In this document: positions 56,898 to 64,000 of the stretch, piece by piece
Layout of the letters: each line of letters begins with the position of its first letter
How positions within the stretch are numbered: the first letter of the stretch is position 1
Source of the DNA: Paracoccaceae bacterium
GTDB lineage: Bacteria > Pseudomonadota > Alphaproteobacteria > Rhodobacterales > Rhodobacteraceae
DNA: 64,000 nucleotides
Direction of reading: 5' to 3'
Assembly: GCA_016124615.1 (NCBI GenBank)
Contig: WGNF01000011.1
Location: forward strand, 1 to 64,000
The notes under the pieces: generated by a model
What the model was told of the DNA's origin: nothing
Seen by the model: only the letters and a program-made list of their open reading frames with translations
The model's database searches: none
Position numbers and translations under genes: made by a program

Positions 56898-58016
56898 ATG
56901 GACGTCATCAACGTCGGGCTTGTCGGAACGGGGTTCATGGGCAAGGCCCATGCGCTGGCCTATGGTGCCGTCAAGGCGGTGATGGGTGACGTCACGCGCC
57001 CCAGGCTGGTCGCGCTGTGCGATACACCGACCGAGCAGGCCCACCGCTTTGCCGACCAGTTCGGCTTTGCCCGCGCCAGCGACGACTGGCAGGCGATGCT
57101 GGCCGATCCGGGCATCCAGCTAGTTTCCATCACCACGCCCAACCGGCTGCACCACGCGATGGCGATGGCGGCCATTGCCGCGGGCAAGCACGTCTGGTGC
57201 GAAAAGCCGATGGCGCTGACCCTGGCCGAGGCCGCGGAAATGGCCGCAGCCGCCCGTGCCGCCGGGGTCGTCACGATGGTCGGCTACAACTACGTTCACA
57301 ACCCCGCCTACGCCCATGCGCAGCGGCTGATTGCCGATGGCGCCATCGGCCGCCCGGTGCATTTCCGCGGTTGGGTGGAAGAGGATTATCAGGCCGACCC
57401 GGCGCTGCCGTGGAGCTGGCGTGCCCGCATCGCCGAGGCCGGGCTCGGTGTGCTGGGCGATCTGATGTGCCACCTCGTCTCGATGACGCTGGGCCTCATG
57501 GGGCCGATCGAAAGCCTTGTGGCCGACACCCAGATCATCCACCCGACGCGCCCGCTGCCGGATGGCTCGGGCCATGCGGCGGTTGAAAACGAGGATGCGG
57601 CCAATGCGCTTGTCCGCTTTGCCTCGGGGGCGCAGGGCACGCTGGTATCTTCGCGCTCGGCCTGGGGGCGCAAGTCGCGGCTTGGTTTCGAGGTGCACGG
57701 GCTCGACGGCATGCTGATCTACGATCAGGAGCGGATGAACGAGTTGCAGCTTTATCAAAACCGGGGACCGAAGGCCGAACAGGGTTTCCGGACCATCCTG
57801 ACCGGCCCCGAACATGCGCCTTACGGGGCCTTCTGCCCGGCGCCGGGGCATCAGCTTGGGTTCAACGACCTCAAGGTGATCGAATGTGCGGCACTGCTGC
57901 GTGCCGTCGCGGGCGGTGCCCCCTGCCACCCCGATTTCACCGACGCACTGGCGTTCGAGCGCATCATCCACGCGATGGCCGACAGCGCCGCCCGCGGCGC
58001 GCGCGTGACGCTGTAA
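56898..58016 (+). CDS. Gfo/Idh/MocA-family dehydrogenase
   Basis: The 372-residue NAD(P)-dependent oxidoreductase has an N-terminal Rossmann fold with GLVGTGFMGKAHA (6-18) and the conserved lysine in CEKPMAL (about 95-101). A GYNYVHNPAYAHAQ segment precedes the C-terminal alpha/beta domain. The family oxidises sugars and inositols (Idh) and rhizopine-derived intermediates (MocA). Its promoter carries the GGAA-N6-TTCC box. It stands convergent to the importer operon (gap 10 bases). The substrate is probably a cyclitol or sugar derivative. Confidence 0.88.
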   Translation: MDVINVGLVGTGFMGKAHALAYGAVKAVMGDVTRPRLVALCDTPTEQAHRFADQFGFARASDDWQAMLADPGIQLVSITTPNRLHHAMAMAAIAAGKHVWCEKPMALTLAEAAEMAAAARAAGVVTMVGYNYVHNPAYAHAQRLIADGAIGRPVHFRGWVEEDYQADPALPWSWRARIAEAGLGVLGDLMCHLVSMTLGLMGPIESLVADTQIIHPTRPLPDGSGHAAVENEDAANALVRFASGAQGTLVSSRSAWGRKSRLGFEVHGLDGMLIYDQERMNELQLYQNRGPKAEQGFRTILTGPEHAPYGAFCPAPGHQLGFNDLKVIECAALLRAVAGGAPCHPDFTDALAFERIIHAMADSAARGARVTL

Positions 58017-58026
58017 GCGGCGCCAT

Positions 58027-58794
58027 TCAGGCGTAGGCGCCCGCCTCGGCCCCCTTCACGCCGGTGATGTAGGACACGATGTCGTTGCCGTCGGTTTCGT
58101 GTTTCGCCAGCGAGGCGACGATGCGGCCGCGCCGGAACACCACGATACGGTCCACCAGATCGAACACCTGCCGCAGATTGTGGCTGACCAGAATCAGCGG
58201 CACGCCGCGTTCCTTCAGCCCGCGGATGATGTTTTCGACCTGCGCGGTTTCCTGCACACCAAGCGCCGCCGTCGGTTCGTCCATGATGATCAGCCTGGAC
58301 GCAAACGACGCCGAGCGCGCGATGGCCACGCATTGCCGCTGCCCGCCCGACATGTTGCGGATGGTGTTGGACAGGTTCGGGATTTTCACCGCCGTCTTGG
58401 TCAGCGCCTCTTGCGTGCGTTCGCGCATTGCCTTGCGGTCGAGGATCGAGAACGGGCCGAGGTTGAACTTGATCAGTTCGCGCCCCAGAAACAGGTTCGA
58501 GGGCACGTCCAGATCGTCGGCCAGCGCGAGGTTCTGGAATACCGTCTCGATCCCGGCCTCGCGCGCGGCGATCGGGCCGGAAAAGGTCACCTCGTCACCG
58601 CCGAACCAGACCTTTCCGGCGGTGCGCTGCTCCACCCCGGTGATCTGGCGCACGAAGGTGGACTTGCCCGCGCCGTTGTCCCCCACCACCGCGATATGTT
58701 CGCCCGCGCGGAGGGTGAAGTCGGCGTCTTCCAGCGCGTGCACCCCGCCGTAATGCTTGGTCAGCCCGCGCGTCTCCAATACGATGTCGCTCAT
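58027..58794 (-). CDS. Sugar/cyclitol ABC importer ATPase (single-domain)
   Basis: The 255-residue ATPase has Walker A GDNGAGKST, Q-loop FQNLALADDL, signature MSGGQRQCVAIARS and Walker B LIIMDEPTAALG, H-loop VSHN. This single-domain form of the RbsA/FrcA class occurs in fructose, ribose and inositol importers of alphaproteobacteria. It is the last gene of the operon running leftward from 61803. The ATG at 58794 fits; a longer frame to 58851 would overlap the permease. Confidence 0.92.
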   Translation of the reverse strand: MSDIVLETRGLTKHYGGVHALEDADFTLRAGEHIAVVGDNGAGKSTFVRQITGVEQRTAGKVWFGGDEVTFSGPIAAREAGIETVFQNLALADDLDVPSNLFLGRELIKFNLGPFSILDRKAMRERTQEALTKTAVKIPNLSNTIRNMSGGQRQCVAIARSASFASRLIIMDEPTAALGVQETAQVENIIRGLKERGVPLILVSHNLRQVFDLVDRIVVFRRGRIVASLAKHETDGNDIVSYITGVKGAEAGAYA

Positions 58795-58807
58795 CTCAGG
58801 CCCCTCC

Positions 58808-59854
58808 TCATGCGCGCCGGGCGGCACGCTTCTGGCGTGCAACGTCGGCAATGACCGCGATCACGATGATCGCTCCCTTGATGATCTGCTGATAATAGGC
58901 GTCGATCCCAAGGAAGGTGAACCCCGAGGTGATGACGCCGAAGATCAGCGCACCCAGCACGGTGCCGATGATCGACCCGCGCCCGCCCGACAGCGACACG
59001 CCGCCGATCACCGCCATCGCGATGGCGTCGAGTTCATACATGACCCCCATGCCCGCCTGCGCGGTCAAGTTCTTCGAGGTCAGCACCAGCGCGGCAACGC
59101 CTGCCAGCGCACCGGCGATCGTGTAGACCAGCAGCAGATGCCGTTCGACGTTGATCCCCGACACCCGCGCCGCCTCTTCATTCGAGCCGATGGCATAGGT
59201 GCGGTTGCCATAAAGCGTGAAGCGCAACGCCAGATGGAACAGCACCGCCAGACCCACGAAAATCATCACCGGATGCAGGCCGGACCCGAAGACGGTGTAA
59301 CCATCGGTCGGAAACGAGATCGGCTGGCCCTTGGTATACCAGTTCGCGACACCGCGCGCCGTCACCATCATGCCCAGCGTCGCGATGAACGAAGGGATCT
59401 TGGTATAGGCGACCAGCCCGCCGTTCACGAACCCAGCCACCGCGCCGCACAGGATCGCCACCGCCGCCGGCACGATGATCGGCATGTCGGTCAGGTGCGG
59501 ATAGACGGCGCGCGAATAGGTGGAGGCCTGCGCAAAGCTCATCCCGATCATCGCCGCGGCACCCACCACCGAACCCGACGACAGGTCGATGCCGCCGGTG
59601 ATGATGACCTGCGTCACCCCCACCGCGATGATGCCGGTGATCGCCACCTGCCCGATGATGATCGACAGGCGCAATTTGTTGAAAAGAAAGCTTTGTGCCG
59701 CGATGTCCGACCGCCAGGCGGGTTGGATCCAGCCCAGCACTTCAAAGACCAGCGCGATCACGACCAGCCCGATCAGCACGTTCACTTCGCCCGGCCATTG
59801 CCGCCGATGCACGGTCTTCGGCGCGACTCCCGCCACGCTCCCCACGTCCGCCAT
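58808..59854 (-). CDS. Sugar/cyclitol ABC importer permease
   Basis: The 348-residue permease has about 8-10 helices and the RbsC/FrcB-type signature GGIDLSSGSVVGAAAM (about 87-102) and YAIGSNEEAARVSGINV (about 229-245). These are carbohydrate uptake permeases that form homodimers. It lies between the binding protein (after a long stem-loop) and the ATPase, the usual order. Confidence 0.92.
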   Translation of the reverse strand: MADVGSVAGVAPKTVHRRQWPGEVNVLIGLVVIALVFEVLGWIQPAWRSDIAAQSFLFNKLRLSIIIGQVAITGIIAVGVTQVIITGGIDLSSGSVVGAAAMIGMSFAQASTYSRAVYPHLTDMPIIVPAAVAILCGAVAGFVNGGLVAYTKIPSFIATLGMMVTARGVANWYTKGQPISFPTDGYTVFGSGLHPVMIFVGLAVLFHLALRFTLYGNRTYAIGSNEEAARVSGINVERHLLLVYTIAGALAGVAALVLTSKNLTAQAGMGVMYELDAIAMAVIGGVSLSGGRGSIIGTVLGALIFGVITSGFTFLGIDAYYQQIIKGAIIVIAVIADVARQKRAARRA

Positions 59855-59894
59855 GTCAAATTCCCCCTAGGTCGGGCCCCAAGTCAGGGCATTC

Positions 59895-59932
59895 GGGAAG
59901 AGCGGCGCGGCGCTTTCCGCGCCGCTCTTCCC
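59895..59932. other. Long stem-loop between binding-protein and permease genes
   Basis: A perfect 16-bp inverted repeat (GGGAAGAGCGGCGCGG / CCGCGCCGCTCTTCCC) with a 6-base loop lies between the binding protein stop (59959) and the permease start (59854). No T-tract follows on the minus strand. It probably stabilises or partly terminates the mRNA, so that binding protein is made in excess, as in other ABC importer operons. Confidence 0.7.
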
Positions 59933-59958
59933 TGCGTCTCTCCGATGGGAGGCGGAGA

Positions 59959-60903
59959 TCAGTTCTTGGCCATGAACGTGGCCATGTTCGCCGGGGTCAC
60001 AAGCTGGAACGGCACATAGACCTTCTTGTCCACCGTGCCGCCCTTGGCCAGCGTCAGCGCGGTATCGACGGCGCCGCGGCCCTGACCGGCGGCATCCTGG
60101 AACACCGTCGCCTTCAGGTTGCCCGCCTTCATCTCGGCCAGACCGTCCTGCGTCGCATCCACGCCCGAGACGATGGTTTTCGACGGATCGACCCCGGCGG
60201 CCTTCATGGCCTGGATGATCCCGATCGCCATCTCGTCGTTGTTCGAGATCACGGCGTCATACTTGATCCCCGAGGACAGCCAGTTGGTCATCAGGTTCTG
60301 CGCCTGATCGCGCTGCCAGTTCGCGGTCTGCTCCTGCACGATGTGCATGAAGTTGCAATCCGGGGTCGCGATCACCTCGTGCACGTCCTTGGTGCGCTGA
60401 ACGGCGGCCTGGTTCGACAACTCGCCTTCCATCACGAGGATGTTCGCGCTTTTGTCCTTGCCAGCGGCTTTCAGCAGACGGCAGACCTCGGTTGCTTCCA
60501 GCGTGCCCGAGTCTTTTTCGTTCGAGGCGACGAAGGCCTGATCTTTCGGCAGCGTATCGACGTTGACCGGCTCGCGGTTGACGTAGACCAGCGGGATATG
60601 CGCGGCTTCGGCGGCGTCGGAAATCGCCTGCGTCGCGTTGGTATCGACCGGGTTCACGATGATCGCATCCACCTTCGACGCGATGAAGTTCTTCACCTGG
60701 TCAAGCTGCTTGGCCACGTCGTTGCCGCCATCCTCGATTTGCAGGTTGGTGTCGGGCAGCGTCTTGGCATAGTCCGACATGCCGTTGCGCAGCACGGTCA
60801 GGAAGTTGTCGTCGAACCGGGCCATGCTGACGCCGATATTGGCGGCCATCGCCGAGGTCGACATCAGCGCCGCGAATCCGGCGACGATCAGGGTCTTTTT
60901 CAT
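59959..60903 (-). CDS. Periplasmic sugar/rhizopine-type binding protein
   Basis: The 314-residue protein has a signal peptide (cleavage near AMA-AN) and a type I periplasmic binding fold (peripla_BP_4) with VSMARFDDNFLTVLRNGM, KVDAIIVNPVDTNA, VYVNREPV and VISNNDEMAIGIIQAM. Proteins of this kind are annotated as ribose, inositol (IbpA-like) or rhizopine (MocB-like) binding proteins. Context with MocC- and MocA-like enzymes favours a cyclitol derivative. It is the second gene of the operon; a strong hairpin follows it. Confidence 0.9.
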   Translation of the reverse strand: MKKTLIVAGFAALMSTSAMAANIGVSMARFDDNFLTVLRNGMSDYAKTLPDTNLQIEDGGNDVAKQLDQVKNFIASKVDAIIVNPVDTNATQAISDAAEAAHIPLVYVNREPVNVDTLPKDQAFVASNEKDSGTLEATEVCRLLKAAGKDKSANILVMEGELSNQAAVQRTKDVHEVIATPDCNFMHIVQEQTANWQRDQAQNLMTNWLSSGIKYDAVISNNDEMAIGIIQAMKAAGVDPSKTIVSGVDATQDGLAEMKAGNLKATVFQDAAGQGRGAVDTALTLAKGGTVDKKVYVPFQLVTPANMATFMAKN

Positions 60904-60984
60904 GGTCTCTCCTCCACTGTCGGTGTCCGGCCCACCGTTCCTCCCGCCGGAGCGCCCATTCGGGGCGCCTGTCCTTGTCCGCGC

Positions 60985-61803
60985 TCAGGCCGCCCTCTGC
61001 GCCACCCGCGCCCGGATGAACTCCATCGACCGCGCCAGCGCGGGTTTTGCGTCTTCAAGGTCATGGACCGAGGCCGCGAAGGGCTCGAAGCTGATCGGGC
61101 CGGTGTAGCCTGCGCCCAGCAGCGCCTCGATCTGGGCGATGTTGCCCAGCCGGTCATGCTCGTCCACCAGCACGCGATGGCCGTCGCGCATGTCGGCGAC
61201 CGCCACGGCGGGGTCGGTCACGCTCGAGATATGAACGATGCCGGTGTATTCGGGGAAAAGCCGCCCGCCACCGGCCAGATGATGGTGGAACGTGTCATGC
61301 ACCAGCCGGTAGGTATCGGCGCCGCCGACCGCCTCGATTGCCTCGACCGCTTCCGCCTTGCTGCGCAGCGAACAGATCTCGAAGCCCAGCGGCTCGACCA
61401 TCGCCTTCAGCCCGTGCGCGCGCAGCATCGGCAACAGCTCGGCCAGCGCCAGCTTCAGCGCCTTCTGCCGCACACCGTTTTCCATGCCGATGCCATCGTT
61501 GCGCGGAATCAGGCTGACCGCCTCGGCGCCGCTGGCCACCGCGATCCGCATCAGCGCTGCGGCCTCGGCCCGCTTGGCGTCGGACCAGTCGTTGAACATC
61601 TTCACTTCAGCCAGCGCCAGAATGCGCAGGCCCCTCGCTGCCGCCGCCGCAGCGACCTCTTGCGGATCGGCACCCTCGTAGAGCGGGCGGCCCAAGTCGT
61701 TGCGAAACTCCACCCCGACGCACCCCAGTGCCGCGGCCAGATCGAGGAACGCCGCATAAGGCATCCGCGGCGCGGTCATGTGGTTCAGCGCGAAAGGCAG
61801 CAT
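60985..61803 (-). CDS. mocC: MocC-type TIM-barrel isomerase/epimerase
   Basis: The 272-residue protein of the AP endonuclease 2/xylose isomerase-like TIM barrel begins LPFALNHMTAPRMPYAAFLD and has GCVGVEFRNDLGRPLYEG, RILALAEVKMFNDW, EPLGFEICSLRSK and VDEHDRLGNIAQI. Metal ligands expected are the Glu/His/Asp of EPLGFE, HDTFHHH and HISSV. This matches MocC of rhizopine catabolism and is close to IolE-type inosose dehydratases. It is the first gene of the operon and diverges from the Rieske oxygenase across a 335-base gap with GGAA-type boxes. Confidence 0.85.
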   Translation of the reverse strand: MLPFALNHMTAPRMPYAAFLDLAAALGCVGVEFRNDLGRPLYEGADPQEVAAAAAARGLRILALAEVKMFNDWSDAKRAEAAALMRIAVASGAEAVSLIPRNDGIGMENGVRQKALKLALAELLPMLRAHGLKAMVEPLGFEICSLRSKAEAVEAIEAVGGADTYRLVHDTFHHHLAGGGRLFPEYTGIVHISSVTDPAVAVADMRDGHRVLVDEHDRLGNIAQIEALLGAGYTGPISFEPFAASVHDLEDAKPALARSMEFIRARVAQRAA

Positions 61804-62138
61804 GTGCGTCGACTCTCCCTGAGACTCGGCCTCTGCGAGCCGTCGTGGAATTGATATTCTATTTTGCCATCATTTCAACCAAAAAATTCCAATATCGCAA
61901 TTGGCGTTCCATACGCCCCGCCAAATCGACTCCGCCACATGCAGATCGGGGGCGGAAGTGTTGCGCCGCCCCGGCCGGCCCCACCCCTTGCCAGTGCGCC
62001 GCCAACCACGCCGCACCCGGCTTTTCGGGCCGATGTCTCCCACAGCAATCGGGATGTCGCTTCTGGAAAATGCGCCCGGCCACGCTGGGCGCAAAGTCGG
62101 GGGGAAGGCCTCCTCCTCCCTCCTCCGCCAGGAACACC
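61804..62138. promoter_or_regulatory. Divergent control region between mocC-like and Rieske genes
   Basis: This 335-base gap has two GGAA-N6-TTCC-like sites on its left side: TGGAATTGATATTCTA (61846-61861, one mismatch) and GCAATTGGCGTTCC (61897-61910, one mismatch). They flank an AT-rich stretch (61859-61900) that contrasts with the GC-rich rest. The sites are well placed to repress both divergent promoters. No -35/-10 pair was assigned, and nothing else is recognisable. Confidence 0.55.
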
Positions 62139-63377
62139 ATGATGCTCTCAGATACCGATGTCCTCTCGCTGCTGATGGCGCGCAAGCCGGGTTATTCGCT
62201 GCCGCAGGCGTTCTACACCGACCCCGACCTGTTTCAGGCGGACATGCACAACATCTACTATCGCGACTGGCTGATGACGATCGCGACGGTCGAGATTCCG
62301 AAGACCGGCAACTACGTCACGCTGCAGATCGGCGCCTATTCGATCATCATCGTGCGCGGCGCCGATGGTGCGATCCGGTCGTTCCACAACTCTTGCCGCC
62401 ACCGTGGCAGCCGGATCTGTTCGGCCGCCAAGGGATCGTCGCCCAAGCTGGTCTGCCCCTATCACCAGTGGACCTATGAGCTTGACGGCCGACTGCTTTA
62501 CGCGCGCGAGATGGACGCCGGGTTCAAACCTGCGGAACACGGGCTGAAACCCGTTCACTGCCGCGAAGCCGCGGGGATGGTGTTCGTCTGCCTGGCCGCC
62601 GAGGCGCCCGAGTTCGACTCGATGCGGCTTCAGGCCGAACGCTATTTCGGCCCGCACCGGCTGGACCAGACACGGGTCGCCTTCCAAAGCACGATCGTCG
62701 AGAAGGGCAACTGGAAGCTGGTGCTGGAAAACAACCGCGAGTGTTACCATTGCTCGGGGTCTCACCCCGCGCTTTGCCGGACATTCTCGGACGATCCCGA
62801 CCTTGTCGGCGGCGATGACAGCATCGGCTCGCCCGCCGGGGCCGCCCATATCGCCCGCTGCGAGGCGGCCGGGCTGCCGTCGAAATACGTCATCGCGCCG
62901 TCCGAGCAATGGCGCTTTGTCCGCATCCCCTTCATCGGCGATGCCGTGAGCTATACGATGGATGGAAAGGCCGCCGTGAAAAAGCGGGTCGGCACCGTTC
63001 CCTTCGACAATGCGGGGTCGTGCCTCTTCTTCCACTACCCTAACACCTGGAACCATTTCCTGTCGGATCAGGCGCTGATCTTCCGCGTCATGCCGATCTC
63101 GGCGACCGAAACCGAGGTGACGACCACGTGGCTGGTCAACAAGGATGCGGTCGAAGGGGTGGATTATGACCTGAAGCGGCTGACCGAAGTCTGGCTTGAC
63201 ACCAACGACGAAGACCGCCGCATCGTCGAGGAAAACCAGATCGGCATCCTGTCGCCAGCCTATGAGCCTGGCCCCTATTCGCAACATCAGGAAAGCGGCG
63301 TGATCCAGTTCGTGGACTGGTACGCGGCCACGTTGCAGCGCCGCCTGACCGGCGGCAACCAGCTGGCGGCGGAGTAA
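62139..63377 (+). CDS. Rieske non-haem iron oxygenase, demethylase type
   Basis: The 412-residue oxygenase alpha subunit has a Rieske domain with C86-x-H88 and C106-x-x-H109, and the mononuclear iron site ENNRECYHCSGSH (H204, H209; downstream Asp ligand expected near 360). The ECYHC pattern is typical of the glycine-betaine/stachydrine demethylase branch (GbcA/Stc2), which oxidise N-methyl or O-methyl groups. Its reductase follows after 4 bases. It probably demethylates a compound imported by the adjacent transporter. GGAAC precedes the ATG at 62139; a second ATG follows at once. Confidence 0.9.
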   Translation: MMLSDTDVLSLLMARKPGYSLPQAFYTDPDLFQADMHNIYYRDWLMTIATVEIPKTGNYVTLQIGAYSIIIVRGADGAIRSFHNSCRHRGSRICSAAKGSSPKLVCPYHQWTYELDGRLLYAREMDAGFKPAEHGLKPVHCREAAGMVFVCLAAEAPEFDSMRLQAERYFGPHRLDQTRVAFQSTIVEKGNWKLVLENNRECYHCSGSHPALCRTFSDDPDLVGGDDSIGSPAGAAHIARCEAAGLPSKYVIAPSEQWRFVRIPFIGDAVSYTMDGKAAVKKRVGTVPFDNAGSCLFFHYPNTWNHFLSDQALIFRVMPISATETEVTTTWLVNKDAVEGVDYDLKRLTEVWLDTNDEDRRIVEENQIGILSPAYEPGPYSQHQESGVIQFVDWYAATLQRRLTGGNQLAAE

Positions 63378-63381
63378 CCCG

Positions 63382-64000
63382 ATGATCCCGATGCCGCGCG
63401 AGGATACGCCGATCTGGACCGACGACGAGGATCTGGAATGCGTGATGGTGGTGCCCGAGGCGCCCGACGTGAAAAGTTTTGTGTTCCGGCCGCCGTCAGG
63501 GGCGACCTTCCTGTTCCGGGCGGGGCAGTTCGTGACCCTCGATCTGCCGGTGCCCGGCGGCATCGTGCAGCGCACCTTCACCATCTCGTCCAGCCCGACA
63601 AGCAACGTCTACCTTTCGGTGACGGTGAAGGCGCAGGCGGGCAGCGTCGGCGGGCGCTGGATGCTGGACCATCTCGTGCCGGGGGTGCGCATCAGGGCCC
63701 GCGGCCCCTCTGGCGTCTTTCACCTGCCGCGCCAGCCCGATGGCAAATACCTCTTCATCGGCGCGGGCTCCGGCGTGACGCCGATGATGTCGATGGCCGC
63801 CTTCCTCTTCGAACGCGGCGAGGAACCCGACATCAACTTCATCGCCTGCGCGCGTCGGCCAGGCGAGTTGATCTTTCGCAAACGGCTGGAATACATGGCC
63901 AGCCGCGTTCAGGGGCTGAAGCTGCATTTCGTCGTCGGCCGGGAAGACCCCTATGAGGTCTGGACCGGCTATCGCGGCCGGTTCAACCAGCTGATGCTGG
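63382..64000 (+). CDS. Flavin reductase partner of the Rieske oxygenase (cut by window end)
   Basis: The frame from the ATG at 63382 continues past the window; 206 residues are visible. It has a ferredoxin-NADP reductase-type FAD domain (FRAGQFVTLDLP, QRTFTISSSP) and an NAD-binding start (YLFIGAGSGVTPMMSM). The expected C-terminal 2Fe-2S domain lies outside. The closest functional analogues are GbcB and MocF, which pass electrons from NAD(P)H to the oxygenase. A start at 63391 is also possible. Confidence 0.88.
   Translation, partial: MIPMPREDTPIWTDDEDLECVMVVPEAPDVKSFVFRPPSGATFLFRAGQFVTLDLPVPGGIVQRTFTISSSPTSNVYLSVTVKAQAGSVGGRWMLDHLVPGVRIRARGPSGVFHLPRQPDGKYLFIGAGSGVTPMMSMAAFLFERGEEPDINFIACARRPGELIFRKRLEYMASRVQGLKLHFVVGREDPYEVWTGYRGRFNQLML

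Noticed and set aside
55302-57044. A 580-codon minus-strand open frame across the desaturase-like gene
   Set aside because: It is antisense to a protein with three intact His boxes and shows no recognisable motif.
62139-64000. Simple glycine-betaine demethylase (gbcAB) annotation for the Rieske and reductase genes
   Set aside because: The active-site pattern is compatible, but the operon neighbours (MocC-, MocA-like, cyclitol-type importer and GGAA-N6-TTCC boxes) point to another methylated substrate. It remains the main alternative.

Overview
The window is high-GC DNA from an alphaproteobacterium, most likely a Rhodobacterales-type organism. That placement is inferred from gene content (FtrABC iron uptake, MocC-type isomerase, ExoD, VIT, DevBCA exporters), tightly packed overlapping genes and GTG/TTG starts. 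No rRNA, tRNA or CRISPR array was seen. Three degraded insertion-sequence scars (about 5.4-5.7, 28.1-28.4 and 35.5-35.7 kb) separate functional blocks, so the region looks assembled by accretion, possibly on a plasmid or genomic island.

Layout. (1) 0-5.3 kb, metal handling: start of a Zn/Cd/Pb P-type ATPase divergent from its MerR regulator, a YnfA membrane protein, a Tat-exported multicopper oxidase, and an ftrABC ferrous-iron uptake operon whose ftrD is a broken remnant. (2) 5.4-17.2 kb: Na/Pi cotransporter, a MacAB/HlyD-type exporter, a P1B-5 ATPase with a C-terminal hemerythrin domain, and a two-component system co-transcribed with a VIT/CCC1 metal transporter. (3) 17.3-22.1 kb, a redox module: PepSY protein, cytochrome b, DUF2271 protein with a flavinylation-like TGAS motif, a PepSY-membrane/flavodoxin/reductase fusion, and ApbE FMN transferase. 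(4) 22.3-27.6 kb: P2-type cation ATPase, Na/Ca antiporter, universal stress protein, ExoD. (5) 28.1-35.7 kb: IS scars, small exported proteins of unknown role, an outer-membrane barrel, a glycine-zipper lipoprotein, a DevBCA-like exporter and a SHOCT protein.

(6) 35.9-53.3 kb is an envelope-related island: a large unknown exported protein, two paralogous COG4705 membrane proteins, a Tat-exported PCMT-fold methyltransferase, a membrane spermidine-synthase-like protein, a DUF2127 protein, a four-gene ABC export operon, a second two-component system, and PAP2, UppP and DedA lipid-carrier proteins. Five copies of a palindrome, CTTACA-N4-TGTAAG, lie at the promoters of these transcription units and nowhere else that I noticed. 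I propose that they are operators for the response regulator encoded inside the island.

(7) 53.7-55.1 kb: a membrane-tethered LuxR-type regulator and two Ser/Gly-rich exported proteins. (8) 55.7-64 kb is a catabolic locus resembling rhizopine/methyl-inositol (moc) catabolism: a MocD-like diiron desaturase-fold enzyme, a Gfo/Idh/MocA dehydrogenase, a sugar/inositol ABC importer, a MocC-type isomerase, a demethylase-type Rieske oxygenase and its reductase (cut by the window end). GGAA-N6-TTCC palindromes, the type reported for the inositol repressor IolR, sit in its regulatory gaps. Regions 6 and 8 are the best candidates for something undescribed.
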